Source: Muribaculaceae bacterium | GTDB taxonomy: Bacteria > Bacteroidota > Bacteroidia > Bacteroidales > Muribaculaceae | Assembly (NCBI GenBank): GCA_017553785.1 | Contig: JAFZKD010000094.1 | Location: 1 to 32,679 of the forward strand | Reading direction: 5' to 3' | DNA length: 32,679 nt | Part shown: positions 1 through 9,024 of the stretch, piece by piece | Layout of the letters: each line of letters starts with the position of its first letter | How positions within the stretch are numbered: position 1 is the stretch's first letter | Translations under genes and position numbers: made by a program | The notes under the pieces: model-generated | The model's input: the letters and a program-made list of their open reading frames with translations, nothing else | Databases searched by the model: none | What the model was told of the DNA's origin: nothing

Positions 1-612
1 ACTCCAGACCTCAACTTCCTTGTCATAGGCCTCCATGATGCCACTCACGCTCATGTAGCGGGCATCAAAGGCCGAAGCGAGCACGGTCAACAGGCACTTG
101 CCCTCGACCTCGAGAACCTGGACACCGTCCTCGTTCTCCTTGTCCACCTGCAGGTTGCCGTTTTCAAGCACCTTGGCGTCGGCAACATAGGTAATCTGCG
201 GCAGACCCAGATGCTCGGCGAGCTCGGGACCCACCTGAGCGGTGTCTCCGTCGATAGCCTGGCGGCCAGCGATGATGAGGTCATAATCGAGCACACGGCA
301 CAGGCCTGAGAGTGCATAGGAGGTAGCCAACGTATCGGCACCTGCGAACTTGCGATCACTCAAGAGGATGGCACGATCAGCACCCATAGCGAGCGCCTCG
401 CGCAGCATGACGTCGGCTTGGGGAGGACCCATCGAGATTACAGTGACGTTAGCACCGAACTGGTCCTTGAGCCTCAGGGCGAGTTCAAGACCGCCCTTGT
501 CATCGGGGTTCATAATACTGGGAACACCTTCACGAATCAAAGTACCCTTCACGGGGTCAATCTTGACAACTGTGGTATCGGGAACTTGTTTTACACAAAC
601 TATAATATTCAT
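1..612 (-). CDS. etfB: Electron transfer flavoprotein beta subunit (3' end outside window)
   Basis: Partial gene: 204 codons are visible from an ATG at 612 to the left edge without a stop; the family is usually about 250-265 residues, so roughly the last fifth is missing. The protein begins MNIIVCVKQVPDT, the standard EtfB opening, with a nucleotide-binding MGPPQA segment near residue 61 and the EtfB signature AGRQAIDGDTAQVGP at about 115-129. Together with EtfA it would take electrons to or from the acyl-CoA dehydrogenase encoded 18 bp upstream, in the cytoplasm. The gene follows the dehydrogenase on the same strand, as in butyrate-forming operons; etfA presumably lies just beyond the left edge (inference). 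Whether this pair supports electron bifurcation cannot be judged from the visible part. Confidence 0.93.
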   Translation of the reverse strand, partial: MNIIVCVKQVPDTTVVKIDPVKGTLIREGVPSIMNPDDKGGLELALRLKDQFGANVTVISMGPPQADVMLREALAMGADRAILLSDRKFAGADTLATSYALSGLCRVLDYDLIIAGRQAIDGDTAQVGPELAEHLGLPQITYVADAKVLENGNLQVDKENEDGVQVLEVEGKCLLTVLASAFDARYMSVSGIMEAYDKEVEVWS

Positions 613-630
613 ATTCAGTCCTCCTCATTA

Positions 631-1770
631 TTATTTAAACAATTGACCGGCGATGACCATGCGCTGCACCTCGGATGTACCCTCATAGATCTCGGTAATC
701 TTGGCGTCACGCATCATGCGCTCAACAGGATATTCACGGGTGTAACCATAACCGCCATGGAACTGTACAGCCTTGGTAGTCACCTCCATAGCAGTCTCGG
801 CAGCAAAGAGTTTTGCCATCGCGGCATCGGCGCTGTAAGGAAGTCCATTGTCCTTTTTCCATGCGGCGCTACGCACCAGCAGACGTGCAGCCTCGACCTT
901 GGTCTTGAGGTCGGCCATCTGGAACTGGGTGTTCTGGAACTTGGCGATAGCGCGGCCGAACTGCTTGCGCTCCTTGGTATATTTCACGGTCTCGTCCATA
1001 GCGCCCTGGGCAATGCCAAGAGCCTGGGAAGCGATACCGATGCGACCGCCGTCGAGGGTCTTCATAGCGATACTGAAGCCCTTGCCGAGCGGGCCGAGGA
1101 GGTTCTCCTTGGGAACGATGCAGTTCTCAAAAATCAACTCACAGGTAGCGCTGCCGCGGATACCCATCTTCAACTCCTTCTTGCCAATAGAGAAGCCGGG
1201 CATGTCCCTCTCGACAATGAATGCCGAAATACCCTTGGTACCCAGCGACTTGTCGGTCATCGCCATGACGATGAACACGTTAGCATAGGAAGCGTTGGTG
1301 ATGAAAATCTTGGAGCCGTTGAGCACCCAGTGGTCACCGGCGTCAACCGCAGTGGTCTGCTGCATGGCGGCATCGGTACCGGCATTGGGCTCTGTGAGAC
1401 CGAAAGCGCCGATCCACTCGCCCGAAGCGAGTTTGGGCAAGTATTTCATCTTTTGCTCCTCGGTGCCGTTCTCCATGATGGGAGCGACGCACAACGAGGT
1501 ATGAGCCGAGAGGACAACACCTGTGGTAGCACACACACGTGAAAGCTCCTCAACAGCCATAATATACATCTGTACGGTACCGCCGGCACCGCCGTACTGC
1601 TTAGGAACAGGAATACCCATCATGCCGAGCTTGCCCATTTTCTGGACCGTCTCGATGGGGAAGCGCTCCTGCTCATCGACTTCGGCGGCGAGAGGCTTTA
1701 CCTCGTTCTCTGCAAACGAGCGAACCATCTGCAAGAACAATTGTTCAGTCTTAGAATAGCTAAAATCCAT
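631..1770 (-). CDS. bcd: Short-chain acyl-CoA dehydrogenase (butyryl-CoA dehydrogenase)
   Basis: 379 residues, the normal length for the family. It would reduce crotonyl-CoA to butyryl-CoA with FAD and EtfAB. Seen directly: N-terminal helical domain (MDFSYSKTEQLF), the FAD/substrate segment FGLTEPNAGTDA near residue 130, R-K-QFGRAI near 270, and the C-terminal YEGTSEVQ, whose Glu at about 363 is the catalytic base position in short-chain enzymes. The neighbours (etfB downstream, hbd and crt upstream, CoA transferase and lysine genes further upstream) make crotonyl-CoA from lysine the likely substrate. The gap to hbd is 46 bp and consists almost entirely of a 7-bp tandem repeat. Start chosen at the ATG at 1770, just after that repeat. 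Confidence 0.93.
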   Translation of the reverse strand: MDFSYSKTEQLFLQMVRSFAENEVKPLAAEVDEQERFPIETVQKMGKLGMMGIPVPKQYGGAGGTVQMYIMAVEELSRVCATTGVVLSAHTSLCVAPIMENGTEEQKMKYLPKLASGEWIGAFGLTEPNAGTDAAMQQTTAVDAGDHWVLNGSKIFITNASYANVFIVMAMTDKSLGTKGISAFIVERDMPGFSIGKKELKMGIRGSATCELIFENCIVPKENLLGPLGKGFSIAMKTLDGGRIGIASQALGIAQGAMDETVKYTKERKQFGRAIAKFQNTQFQMADLKTKVEAARLLVRSAAWKKDNGLPYSADAAMAKLFAAETAMEVTTKAVQFHGGYGYTREYPVERMMRDAKITEIYEGTSEVQRMVIAGQLFK

Positions 1771-1773
1771 AAT

Positions 1774-1815
1774 TAGTTTCTAGTTTTTAGTTGCTAGTCC
1801 CTAGTTGCTAGTTTG
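1774..1815. repeat. Six tandem 7-bp units (TAGTTNN) between hbd and bcd
   Basis: Reading the plus strand, six consecutive heptamers begin with TAGT: TAGTTTC, TAGTTTT, TAGTTGC, TAGTCCC, TAGTTGC, TAGTTTG. They fill almost the whole hbd-bcd gap and would be transcribed within the operon mRNA directly ahead of the bcd start. Confidence 0.85.
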
Positions 1816-1816
1816 A

Positions 1817-2653
1817 TTAATATTTGTAAAAGCCTTCGCCGGTCTTACGGCCCAGGAGGCCTGCACGCACCATCTTGCGCAGCAGCGGGTGAGGACGATA
1901 CTTGGGATCGCCAAACTCGTTGTAGAGCACCTCCATGATAGCGAGGTTCACATCGTTACCGATGAGGTCGGCCAGAGCGAGCGGGCCCATGGGATGGTTG
2001 GCACCCAGCATCATGCACTTGTCGATATCCTCGGCGCTGGCTATGCCGTCGGCCAAGATACCCACTGCCTCGTTGATCATCGGGATGAGGATGCGGTTAA
2101 CCACAAAGCCGGGAGCCTCGTTCACGGGCACGGGGGTCTTACCGATCTCGGTGGTCAGGTCAACAATGCACTTGGCAGTCTCATCGCTAGTGAGTTGGCC
2201 CTTGATTACTTCAACGAGCGCCATGCGGTCAGCGGGGTTGAAGAAGTGGCAGCCGATGAACTGAGCGGGACGACTGGTGCAAGCGGCGATCTCAGTAATT
2301 GAGAGTGAGGACGAGTTGGTTGCAAAGATGGTCTCGGGTTTGCAGATCTTGTCAAGCTCCATAAACACATCCTTCTTTAACTGCATGTCCTCGACAGCTG
2401 CCTCGATAACGAGGTCGGCATCGGCGAAGTCGGCATAGTCGGTCGTCGTGGTGATGTTAGCCAGAATGGCCTTCATGGCATCCTCAGTGATTTTACCTTT
2501 CTCGACGAGTTTGTTGTAACCCTTAGAAATCGAAGCCATTGCTTTGTCCAGGCTCTCCTGGGTGCGGCTCTTCATCACTACGGGCATCTTGGCTGCAAAG
2601 GCTTTCACAATGCCTTTAGCCATTGTTCCGGTTCCAATTACACAAATTTTCAT
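1817..2653 (-). CDS. hbd: 3-hydroxybutyryl-CoA dehydrogenase
   Basis: 278 residues from the ATG at 2653. An in-frame upstream ATG at 2695 would add 14 residues before the Rossmann strand and overlap crt, so the later start is preferred; it places [14 protein letters not shown] at the N terminus as in the family. It interconverts acetoacetyl-CoA and 3-hydroxybutyryl-CoA with NAD(P)H. The GxGxxxxG dinucleotide loop is at residues 7-14 and the catalytic His is at about 136 in [11 protein letters not shown]; the C-terminal domain has the [14 protein letters not shown] segment and ends [11 protein letters not shown], both typical. With crt downstream of atoA it can return acetoacetyl-CoA, released by the CoA transferase, to crotonyl-CoA and so dispose of reducing equivalents. 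Confidence 0.94.
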   Translation of the reverse strand: MKICVIGTGTMAKGIVKAFAAKMPVVMKSRTQESLDKAMASISKGYNKLVEKGKITEDAMKAILANITTTTDYADFADADLVIEAAVEDMQLKKDVFMELDKICKPETIFATNSSSLSITEIAACTSRPAQFIGCHFFNPADRMALVEVIKGQLTSDETAKCIVDLTTEIGKTPVPVNEAPGFVVNRILIPMINEAVGILADGIASAEDIDKCMMLGANHPMGPLALADLIGNDVNLAIMEVLYNEFGDPKYRPHPLLRKMVRAGLLGRKTGEGFYKY

Positions 2654-2684
2654 AATGTGATTCAGTTTTATAAATGTTAATGTC

Positions 2685-3461
2685 TTATTCTCCAATAAAA
2701 TCGGCTTTGCGCTTGTTCAGGAAAGCGTCCATGCCCTCTTTTTGGTCCTTAGTGACAAAGCACTGTCCAAAGAGCTTGTTTTCCAAAGCGATAGCGCCGT
2801 CAGCATCAAGGTCATAGCCCTCGTTGATGCTCTGCTTGGCCAAGCGAATAGCCACAGGAGCGTTCTTGAGCATCATAGCAGCCATTTCGAGCGCCTTGTA
2901 CATCAATTCCTCGGGCTCATAGACGGCGTTGACCAGTCCGATGCGCAAGGCCTCGTCGGCACGTATCACCTTTCCGGTGTAGATCATCTCCTTGGCATAA
3001 CCCTGTCCAACGAGTTTCGGCAGGCGGTAAGTTCCCGAAAATCCGGGAATGATGCCCAAGCCAACTTCCGGTTGACCGAATTTTGCCTTGCTGGAAGCGA
3101 TACGGATGTCGCAAGCCATGGCCAGCTCGCAACCTCCACCCAGCGCAAATCCGTTAACAGCAGCGATGACAGGGATAGGCAGGGTCTCGATCTTGCGGAA
3201 CACCTGAGCGCCCAATTTGCCAAATTCAAAACCCTGAGGTTCGTTGAGGTGAGCCATCTCAGAAATGTCGGCACCTGCAACAAACGACTTCTCGCCATCA
3301 CCTGTGATGATGAGCACACGCGTAGTGCTGTCCAACCCGCTGACGAAGGTGTCAATCTCCTTCAAGATGGTTGAATTGAGCGCATTCAGTGACTTGGGCG
3401 CCGAGATTTTCATCACGGTGATGCCGTCCTGCCTCTCAATCTTCAAGAACTCGTAATCCAT
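2685..3461 (-). CDS. crt: Enoyl-CoA hydratase / crotonase
   Basis: 258 residues, full length for a crotonase-fold hydratase. It hydrates crotonyl-CoA to 3-hydroxybutyryl-CoA or, in the butyrate direction, dehydrates it. The oxyanion-hole segments [10 protein letters not shown] (about 60-69) and [16 protein letters not shown] (about 103-118) are intact, and both acidic residues of the hydratase active site, Glu at about 112 and Glu at about 132 in GQPEVGLG, are present, which argues for a true hydratase rather than an isomerase. It lies 16 bp after atoA and 31 bp before hbd on the same strand. Other crotonase-family reactions cannot be excluded from sequence alone, but the context fits crotonase. 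Confidence 0.92.
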   Translation of the reverse strand: MDYEFLKIERQDGITVMKISAPKSLNALNSTILKEIDTFVSGLDSTTRVLIITGDGEKSFVAGADISEMAHLNEPQGFEFGKLGAQVFRKIETLPIPVIAAVNGFALGGGCELAMACDIRIASSKAKFGQPEVGLGIIPGFSGTYRLPKLVGQGYAKEMIYTGKVIRADEALRIGLVNAVYEPEELMYKALEMAAMMLKNAPVAIRLAKQSINEGYDLDADGAIALENKLFGQCFVTKDQKEGMDAFLNKRKADFIGE

Positions 3462-3477
3462 GTCTTAAAGTGATAAA

Positions 3478-4137
3478 TTAAACGTCCATCGGTTTCAGGT
3501 CGGGAGCGATAATGAGCTTGGCCTCGGTAGCGGCCTGAACATCCTCGACAGTAAACTCGGGATGCAACTCGCGCAGAACAATGCCCTCGGGGGTGATGTC
3601 CATCACACCCATCTCGGTGATAATCATATTCACCTGTCCGGCAGCGGTAAGTGGTAAAGTACACTCCTTCAAGATCTTGGGGTTACCTTTCTGGGTGTGC
3701 TCCATGGTGAGGATCACACGCTTTGCACCCACAACGAGGTCCATAGCACCACCCATACCGGGAGCCATCTTGCCAGGGATAATCCAGTTGGCGAGATTGC
3801 CTTTCTCATCGACCTGCAGGGCACCCAGGAACGAAACGTTCACATGTCCGCCACGGATGATGGCAAACGATGTTGCCGAGTCAAAAGTGCAGGCACCGGG
3901 GTTCAACGTAATGGCACCGCCACCGGCGTTGATGAGGTTCTTGTCCTCCTTGCCCTCCTCGGGGGTGGGACCCATACCCATCGCGCCATTCTCGGTCTGC
4001 AATGTCACTGAAACGCCTTCGGGCAGATAGTTAGGGATTAAGGTAGGGATACCGATACCCAGATTCACAACATCGCCGTCGTGCAGCTCCTTGGCAGCAC
4101 GTTTAGCGATGACCTCTCTCATTTGATATTTGTCCAT
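3478..4137 (-). CDS. atoA: Acetoacetate/butyrate CoA-transferase, subunit B
   Basis: 219 residues. Family I CoA-transferase beta chain: LGIGIPTLIPNYLP at about 26-39, then QTENGAMGMG with the catalytic Glu at about 49, and the glycine-rich GMGGAMDLVVGAKRVI segment near 150. With subunit A it would move CoA from butyryl-CoA to acetoacetate, releasing butyrate and giving acetoacetyl-CoA. Its partner is not adjacent: subunit A is encoded about 8.7 kb upstream at the head of the same run of genes. The distance to kamE is 40 bp and to crt 16 bp. An in-frame ATG five codons later (MREVIAKR) is an alternative start. Confidence 0.92.
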   Translation of the reverse strand: MDKYQMREVIAKRAAKELHDGDVVNLGIGIPTLIPNYLPEGVSVTLQTENGAMGMGPTPEEGKEDKNLINAGGGAITLNPGACTFDSATSFAIIRGGHVNVSFLGALQVDEKGNLANWIIPGKMAPGMGGAMDLVVGAKRVILTMEHTQKGNPKILKECTLPLTAAGQVNMIITEMGVMDITPEGIVLRELHPEFTVEDVQAATEAKLIIAPDLKPMDV

Positions 4138-4177
4138 AATAATAAGGTTTTTGAGATTAATTATGTTTTATAAAAAG

Positions 4178-4966
4178 TTATTTCATTCCTCTCTTGACCA
4201 TCTCCTGCACCACGAACGATGCCACGTCATCGGCGTAGGTATTCATGCCGAATCCGGCGTCAAAACCCAACTCCTTGGCCAGTTCATGGGTGACACGTGC
4301 TCCACCGCAGCAGCAAATCATCTTGTCGCGCAGACCCTCGGCCTCCATCAACTCGATAAACTCGGTCATATTCTTGATGTGCACGTCCTTTTGGGTCACA
4401 GTCTGCGAGACGAGCAAGGCATCGGCATGGAGCTCAATGCCCTTAGCGATGAACTCGTCGTTAGGCACCTGAGAGCCCAAATTGTATGCTTCGATCATCT
4501 CGTAGCGCTCCAGTCCATAGTGGCCGGCATAGCCCTTCATGTTCATGATGGCATCGATGCCCACGGTGTGTGCGTCGGTACCCGTCGAAGCTCCCACAAT
4601 GACAATCTTGCGGCCGATGTTCTCTTTGATATACTCATCGGTCTCATACATGTCCATCGTGTTGCTCTCCACCTTCGGGACGTAGATGGTGCTGTAGTCC
4701 ACAGTGTGGGTGCAACTGCCATAGCAGTTGAAGAAGGTGAAGCCCGGTGTCAGTTCCTGATAAAAGACCACGCTGGGATTCTCCAGACCCATTTTGCGGA
4801 GCAACTGTTTAGCGGCTTCCACCGCCTCGGCTCCACATGGCACGGGCAGAGTGAAGCTGAGCTGCACCTTGCCATCGTTCATCGTGTCGCCGTATGGTTT
4901 AATCTTGGTGAAGTCTAAGGTTTTGTCAAAATCCTTAGCTTCCATGCTATATAATCCTTCGCTCAT
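4178..4966 (-). CDS. kamE: Lysine 5,6-aminomutase, beta (B12-binding) subunit
   Basis: 262 residues. This subunit carries the base-off cobalamin domain and supplies the lysine that binds PLP. The B12 motif DxHxxG appears as DAHTVG with Asp131, His133 and Gly136, and Lys144 follows in NMKGYAGHYG. With the start at 4966 the His and Lys numbers equal those described for the Clostridium sticklandii enzyme (His133 to cobalt, Lys144 to PLP), which supports both the start and full activity. The N-terminal half has the KIKPYGDTMNDGKVQLSF segment typical of the family. With KamD it converts beta-lysine to 3,5-diaminohexanoate (or D-lysine to 2,5-diaminohexanoate). It follows kamD by 31 bp. Confidence 0.97.
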   Translation of the reverse strand: MSEGLYSMEAKDFDKTLDFTKIKPYGDTMNDGKVQLSFTLPVPCGAEAVEAAKQLLRKMGLENPSVVFYQELTPGFTFFNCYGSCTHTVDYSTIYVPKVESNTMDMYETDEYIKENIGRKIVIVGASTGTDAHTVGIDAIMNMKGYAGHYGLERYEMIEAYNLGSQVPNDEFIAKGIELHADALLVSQTVTQKDVHIKNMTEFIELMEAEGLRDKMICCCGGARVTHELAKELGFDAGFGMNTYADDVASFVVQEMVKRGMK

Positions 4967-4997
4967 AGTCGTATAGTAACCTTAATGTGATGTTTTG

Positions 4998-6554
4998 TTA
5001 TCTCTTGCCTTTCATCAGTTCCACGAACGGATTGTAGTAGTTCTCTCCCTTCATGGTGACACCCTCAAGGCCCTTGCCACCGTTCTTGGGACGCTTCACG
5101 TCGCCGAAGATACCCTTTTCAAGCGCAGTGAAGAGGCCTTCCTTGGTGATGTCTTCCAGCAACCTGATGGTGTTTCCAAGCACTTCCTTGACACGGTTGC
5201 GGCAGATGCCACCCTCGACAAACTCCATCTCCTCGCCAATGCTCTTCATGTTATTGAAAATATACTTGGCGTTCTCGATAGAGAGGTAACGGTCGCTCAT
5301 GAACGGCGTGTGGATAGCCTCGGTGGGCATACCCAGCAACTGGATTCCCTGATGGGTCCAGATACCGATCATATTGAACAATGCGTCCTGAATGTGTCCA
5401 CGGAAGATGTTGCCTGTCATGAACTTGGTCGGGGGCATGTACTTCAACGTGGCTTTGGGGAAGATCTCACGGGTCATCTGTGCCTGCGCCAACTCCAGCA
5501 GGAATCCGTTCTCGAGCATAGGATCCATCTCGAAGGCATGTCCCAGACCCATCTGTTCCTCGGGCAGACCCGCCATGAGGGCCAGCTGCTCGTTGATGAG
5601 ATCCGAAGCCAGCACGGTGTGCGCGGCCTCGACGGCATCGGCAGTGGTCAGGTAGTTGTCCTCACCGGTGTTGATGATGACACCCGCAAAGCCGTTGATG
5701 ATGCGGCTCATGTACTGGTCGATGAGCGTACGCTGCATGTTGATGTCACGGAACAGGATACCGTAGAGGGCATCGTTGAGCATCACATCCAGTCCCTCGA
5801 AAGCGCCCATGATGGCGATTTCAGGCATACAGAGGCCTGAACAGTAGTTGCACAGACGGATGTAACGGCCCTGCTCCTCTCCAACCTCGTCAAGCGCCTT
5901 GCGCATGATGCGGAAATTCTCCTGAGTGGCAAAAGTGCCTCCGAAGCCTTCGGTCGTAGCGCCAAAGGGCACATAGTCCAGCAGACTCTGGCCCGTGGTG
6001 CGGATCACGGCAATCACGTCAGCACCCTGACGGGCTCCGGCTTGGGCCTGCACCACATCCTCATAGATGTTACCCGTTGCCACAATAATGTACAAATAGG
6101 GTTTGGGACCCTCGCCAATGGTCTCCAGATAATGCTCGCGGCGAGCGCGGCGCGTGCGAATGCGCGTCATGCTCTCGGCGATAACGGGCTGCAAGGCATC
6201 TGCAATCTGCTTGGGATCACGGGTAACAACCTTGGTGATGTCCAACTCATCGTTGGCAACTTTCTCAGCGATCTGCTGGGGTTTGAGACCCGTCTGAATC
6301 ATCGCATTGGCAATGAAGAACAAGGCACCCTCGTTCAACACGCCCTTGTCTTTCAGTGCCTCGACCACCACGTTGGGCAACGGCACATCATTGTCGTCAA
6401 CGCCATCAATTCCCATCAAGCGGCACAGAGTGCGCTCGACAGCGACCGTCGTGTACTGTTCCACGAAGGACTGCACATCTTCGGCGATGCCTTTGGCAAG
6501 ACCTCTGGCATATTCGACCTTTTTGAAATCTAATCCTAACTTGCTCTTTTGCAT
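4998..6554 (-). CDS. kamD: Lysine 5,6-aminomutase, alpha subunit
   Basis: 518 residues from the ATG at 6554 (MQKSKLGLDF), close to the roughly 516 of characterised alpha subunits; an in-frame ATG 66 bp upstream at 6620 would intrude into kamC and is rejected. The large TIM-barrel subunit holds PLP, substrate and the adenosyl group. Recognisable stretches include IVATGNIYEDVVQAQAGARQGAD near 180-205, VPFGATTEGFGGTFATQENFR near 220, and MPPTKFMTGNIFRGHIQDALFN near 400. It acts in the cytoplasm with KamE on beta-lysine produced by KamA. The tight spacing (25 bp after kamC, 31 bp before kamE) fits a single operon. Confidence 0.96.
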   Translation of the reverse strand: MQKSKLGLDFKKVEYARGLAKGIAEDVQSFVEQYTTVAVERTLCRLMGIDGVDDNDVPLPNVVVEALKDKGVLNEGALFFIANAMIQTGLKPQQIAEKVANDELDITKVVTRDPKQIADALQPVIAESMTRIRTRRARREHYLETIGEGPKPYLYIIVATGNIYEDVVQAQAGARQGADVIAVIRTTGQSLLDYVPFGATTEGFGGTFATQENFRIMRKALDEVGEEQGRYIRLCNYCSGLCMPEIAIMGAFEGLDVMLNDALYGILFRDINMQRTLIDQYMSRIINGFAGVIINTGEDNYLTTADAVEAAHTVLASDLINEQLALMAGLPEEQMGLGHAFEMDPMLENGFLLELAQAQMTREIFPKATLKYMPPTKFMTGNIFRGHIQDALFNMIGIWTHQGIQLLGMPTEAIHTPFMSDRYLSIENAKYIFNNMKSIGEEMEFVEGGICRNRVKEVLGNTIRLLEDITKEGLFTALEKGIFGDVKRPKNGGKGLEGVTMKGENYYNPFVELMKGKR

Positions 6555-6579
6555 AGTGTATATAGTATATAGTGTGATG

Positions 6580-7932
6580 TCATTTCGGTTGACTCGAGGT
6601 CTCCAGCAGATTCCTCGCAATATTGATCCACTCGCTGTCGATGCCCAGGCTTTGGGCGATATTCAGCGCCTCGTGGGGCACCTCGCCGCCCTGCACCTCG
6701 ACCAGCTGATAGTCCATTGTGCCATTGTTGAAGCCCTTTACGCGAAGGCAATGAGCGTCATCAGGCCCTATATCGTAGTGCGTTGTCATAACCAGACTGA
6801 TGGCGTTACCCGTCAACAGCTTGAGCAAAGCCGACACGAGGGCAGCGCCCTCTGAGGGGTTGGTCGTGCGCGCAGGCTCGTCAATCAACGCCAGTAGTTT
6901 CTTGTTTTCGCGCGATGCCTTGATAACGGCATCGATGTTCTTCATTTCGGCGGCAAACGAGGACAGGCCTTTTTCTACCGACTGTTCATCACCGATACAG
7001 AAGTATATCTCGTCTCTCACGGCAATTTGGGCCGAAGCCGCAGGAATACCGAACCCGAATTGGAAAAGATATTGACAAAGTGTCAAGGTCTTCAACACAA
7101 CAGTCTTTCCGCCCATGTTGGCACCTGTGATGAGGGTGGGACGCTCCCCGAATGAGATACACACGGGTTGGAAATCCCTGCCACTGGCGGCAAGAGCCTC
7201 TTTCACTTGAGGATGGAACATCCCTTCATAGCTGCTTGTGTTGTCATCGGACAGGACGGGGAAACACAAACCCATCCGTGTCATCTGAATCGCCTTGGCC
7301 AAGTTCACGTCAACGCAAGCCAAAGCGCTTTGTGCCTGCTCGATAGCAGTCGCATAGGGATGCAACCGCATGCTCAGGTCTTTTCTCACGCCATCTTCCA
7401 GCTCACTGACCTGCGGAAGGAAATCCTCTTGCTGTTCGGGATGCCGGCACATGTAGGCCCGCAGATTCTTGAGCTGGGCGCAATAGGAGTCATATATATA
7501 GAATGTGGCGATTTTCATCCCGTCAGGATCCAGGATGCCAATCACCTCGTCAAGGTTGGGGATATCTACAACACCAGCCATGCCGCACTGGTCCAGCAGA
7601 TGTGCCACATCGGTGGTCAGGAGAGCAAGATGCTTCACCTCAAACAACTCGATGTCATCGAGCACAGCCTTGTTGTGCAGGTTTTTGACCGTCGTGCGGA
7701 TATCCTTCAAGGTCTGCAACTTAAAAATCAGCGTGTCGAGACGGGTCTTATCGCCCTTCTTGACAAGCTCCACAAAACGGCGCAACACGTCATAGATTGC
7801 CCTGATCTCCCCCACCCCGGTCATCATGGGCAAGTCGAGAAGCCAACGGCGCGCATAACCCGACTGCAGTTCCAACTGGTCGAGCATGAAACGCAGGCCG
7901 CAAGGTGATTCTATGACATTCTTCAGTTGCAC
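6580..7932 (-). CDS. kamC: MutS-like ATPase of the lysine fermentation locus
   Basis: 450 residues; starts with GTG whose G is shared with the TAG stop of the upstream gene (TAGTG), so the two are probably translationally coupled. The C-terminal half is a MutS-family ATPase: Walker A TGANMGGKT at 269-277, a GLSSFAAEM signature at 322-330, Walker B LLALIDEPARTTNPSEG at 346-362, and TTHYD at 383-387. There is no mismatch-recognition domain; the N-terminal 250 residues are helical-looking and resemble the core/lever part of MutS-like proteins. The position between kamA/kamB and kamD/kamE is, from memory, the same as in Fusobacterium lysine clusters, where kamB and kamC were proposed to help the aminomutase; its biochemical role is not established to my knowledge. 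DNA repair is unlikely. Confidence 0.82.
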   Translation of the reverse strand: MQLKNVIESPCGLRFMLDQLELQSGYARRWLLDLPMMTGVGEIRAIYDVLRRFVELVKKGDKTRLDTLIFKLQTLKDIRTTVKNLHNKAVLDDIELFEVKHLALLTTDVAHLLDQCGMAGVVDIPNLDEVIGILDPDGMKIATFYIYDSYCAQLKNLRAYMCRHPEQQEDFLPQVSELEDGVRKDLSMRLHPYATAIEQAQSALACVDVNLAKAIQMTRMGLCFPVLSDDNTSSYEGMFHPQVKEALAASGRDFQPVCISFGERPTLITGANMGGKTVVLKTLTLCQYLFQFGFGIPAASAQIAVRDEIYFCIGDEQSVEKGLSSFAAEMKNIDAVIKASRENKKLLALIDEPARTTNPSEGAALVSALLKLLTGNAISLVMTTHYDIGPDDAHCLRVKGFNNGTMDYQLVEVQGGEVPHEALNIAQSLGIDSEWINIARNLLETSSQPK

Positions 7933-9002
7933 TATAGGCTGTTTTTTAACAGGTCATATACGGGAAGCTGAATCGCTTCGCTGAGTTTATCGCACAGGAT
8001 GTCGGAGTCGAGGACATAGCCACTGGGCGATGTGGGATTGACGGTAACGGCGATGAGCTTGCTCTTTTGGAGCACCCTCATGCGTCCACCCGCCTTGAGG
8101 AACAGACGGAACTGCTGCGGAGTGACAAAAACCTTGGTGAAGTCCCTCACCACCAATTCCACCTGCCTAAGCTGCTTGTTTTTTCTCACTTTCTCGAGAA
8201 AACCGTCAACGAGCGCACCTGCCACATAGAGTGTCTCGCAGTTTTCCATCCCCTCGAAATGGATGTCCCGGGACAGGGAGGTCATCGAGTCCAGATTGTG
8301 AAGGCCGCCGTCCTTGTCGATGAACCACAAGCCCTTTTCAAGATGCATCAGTTCCTTGGCTTTGCGTTCATCGGCCAAATCCAGGTTGATGAGATCCACC
8401 ACATGGGCGGTCTTGCTCACCAGGGTATTGATATTGGCCGAATAGGCAGCTCCTGTTGCCAGGATCATCGACTGGGTCACAGCAGGTGATGCTGAACTCA
8501 TGCGGGACAATGCGCCATCGATAACAATCAGGTCGATGCCAAAACGCTGTTGCATATCTCCCATCCAGCGTTTGAGGCTACTTGCCGATGAGGGTCCCGA
8601 GAGGAGGATTTTGCCTCCCATGAGCGCTTTTGCAGTCACTACCCTTCCCAGCGAGGTGCTCTCGTCACTCACATCAATTAGTTCTGAGATCAGCCGACGT
8701 TGGCGGTAGTGAGCCTCGCTGGTGCCGAAATACGTCCCCTCACGAAGGACAATCTCGGGTTTCTGGGTGCGGGTCACCTGGTCCACAGTCTCTCCATCAA
8801 TGCCGATTGACGTCACGGCAATGCGCTTGGTGTCAACAGGGAGGCGGTCGAGCACATACTTCAGACACTCGGTCTTTCCCGTATTCTTCTCCAGTCCCAC
8901 GATAGACAGGCTATCGTAACGCAATATGTCATCGATAAAGGGCACTCCCTGGAACGCGATATTCCTGTTGGTGTCTGTGAAGGCTGCTTGATGAGCCTTC
9001 AC
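7932..9002 (-). CDS. kamB: P-loop protein of the lysine fermentation locus
   Basis: 356 residues. A Walker A motif GLEKNTGKT lies at about 36-44, inside SLSIVGLEKNTGKTECLKYV, and a likely acidic strand LIVIDGALSR lies near 195-205, so it appears to be a P-loop NTPase. No other domain is recognisable, and there is no signal peptide or membrane segment. It follows kamA by 22 bp and overlaps the start of kamC by one base. The conserved pairing with kamC suggests a two-component accessory complex, for example for loading or reactivating the B12- and PLP-dependent aminomutase; this is inference. The symbol follows the order kamA-B-C-D-E used for lysine clusters. Confidence 0.78.
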   Translation of the reverse strand: MKAHQAAFTDTNRNIAFQGVPFIDDILRYDSLSIVGLEKNTGKTECLKYVLDRLPVDTKRIAVTSIGIDGETVDQVTRTQKPEIVLREGTYFGTSEAHYRQRRLISELIDVSDESTSLGRVVTAKALMGGKILLSGPSSASSLKRWMGDMQQRFGIDLIVIDGALSRMSSASPAVTQSMILATGAAYSANINTLVSKTAHVVDLINLDLADERKAKELMHLEKGLWFIDKDGGLHNLDSMTSLSRDIHFEGMENCETLYVAGALVDGFLEKVRKNKQLRQVELVVRDFTKVFVTPQQFRLFLKAGGRMRVLQKSKLIAVTVNPTSPSGYVLDSDILCDKLSEAIQLPVYDLLKNSL

Positions 9003-9024
9003 AGACCAACAGAATCAGTCTCAA

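Noticed and set aside
418-1542. Plus-strand open frame of 374 codons across etfB and the acyl-CoA dehydrogenase gene
   Set aside because: Antisense to two clear genes; low-complexity His/Leu/Gly-rich translation typical of a shadow frame.
6580-7932. DNA mismatch-repair MutS
   Set aside because: Only the ATPase and core-like part is present, with no mismatch-recognition domain, and the gene is embedded in a lysine fermentation operon.
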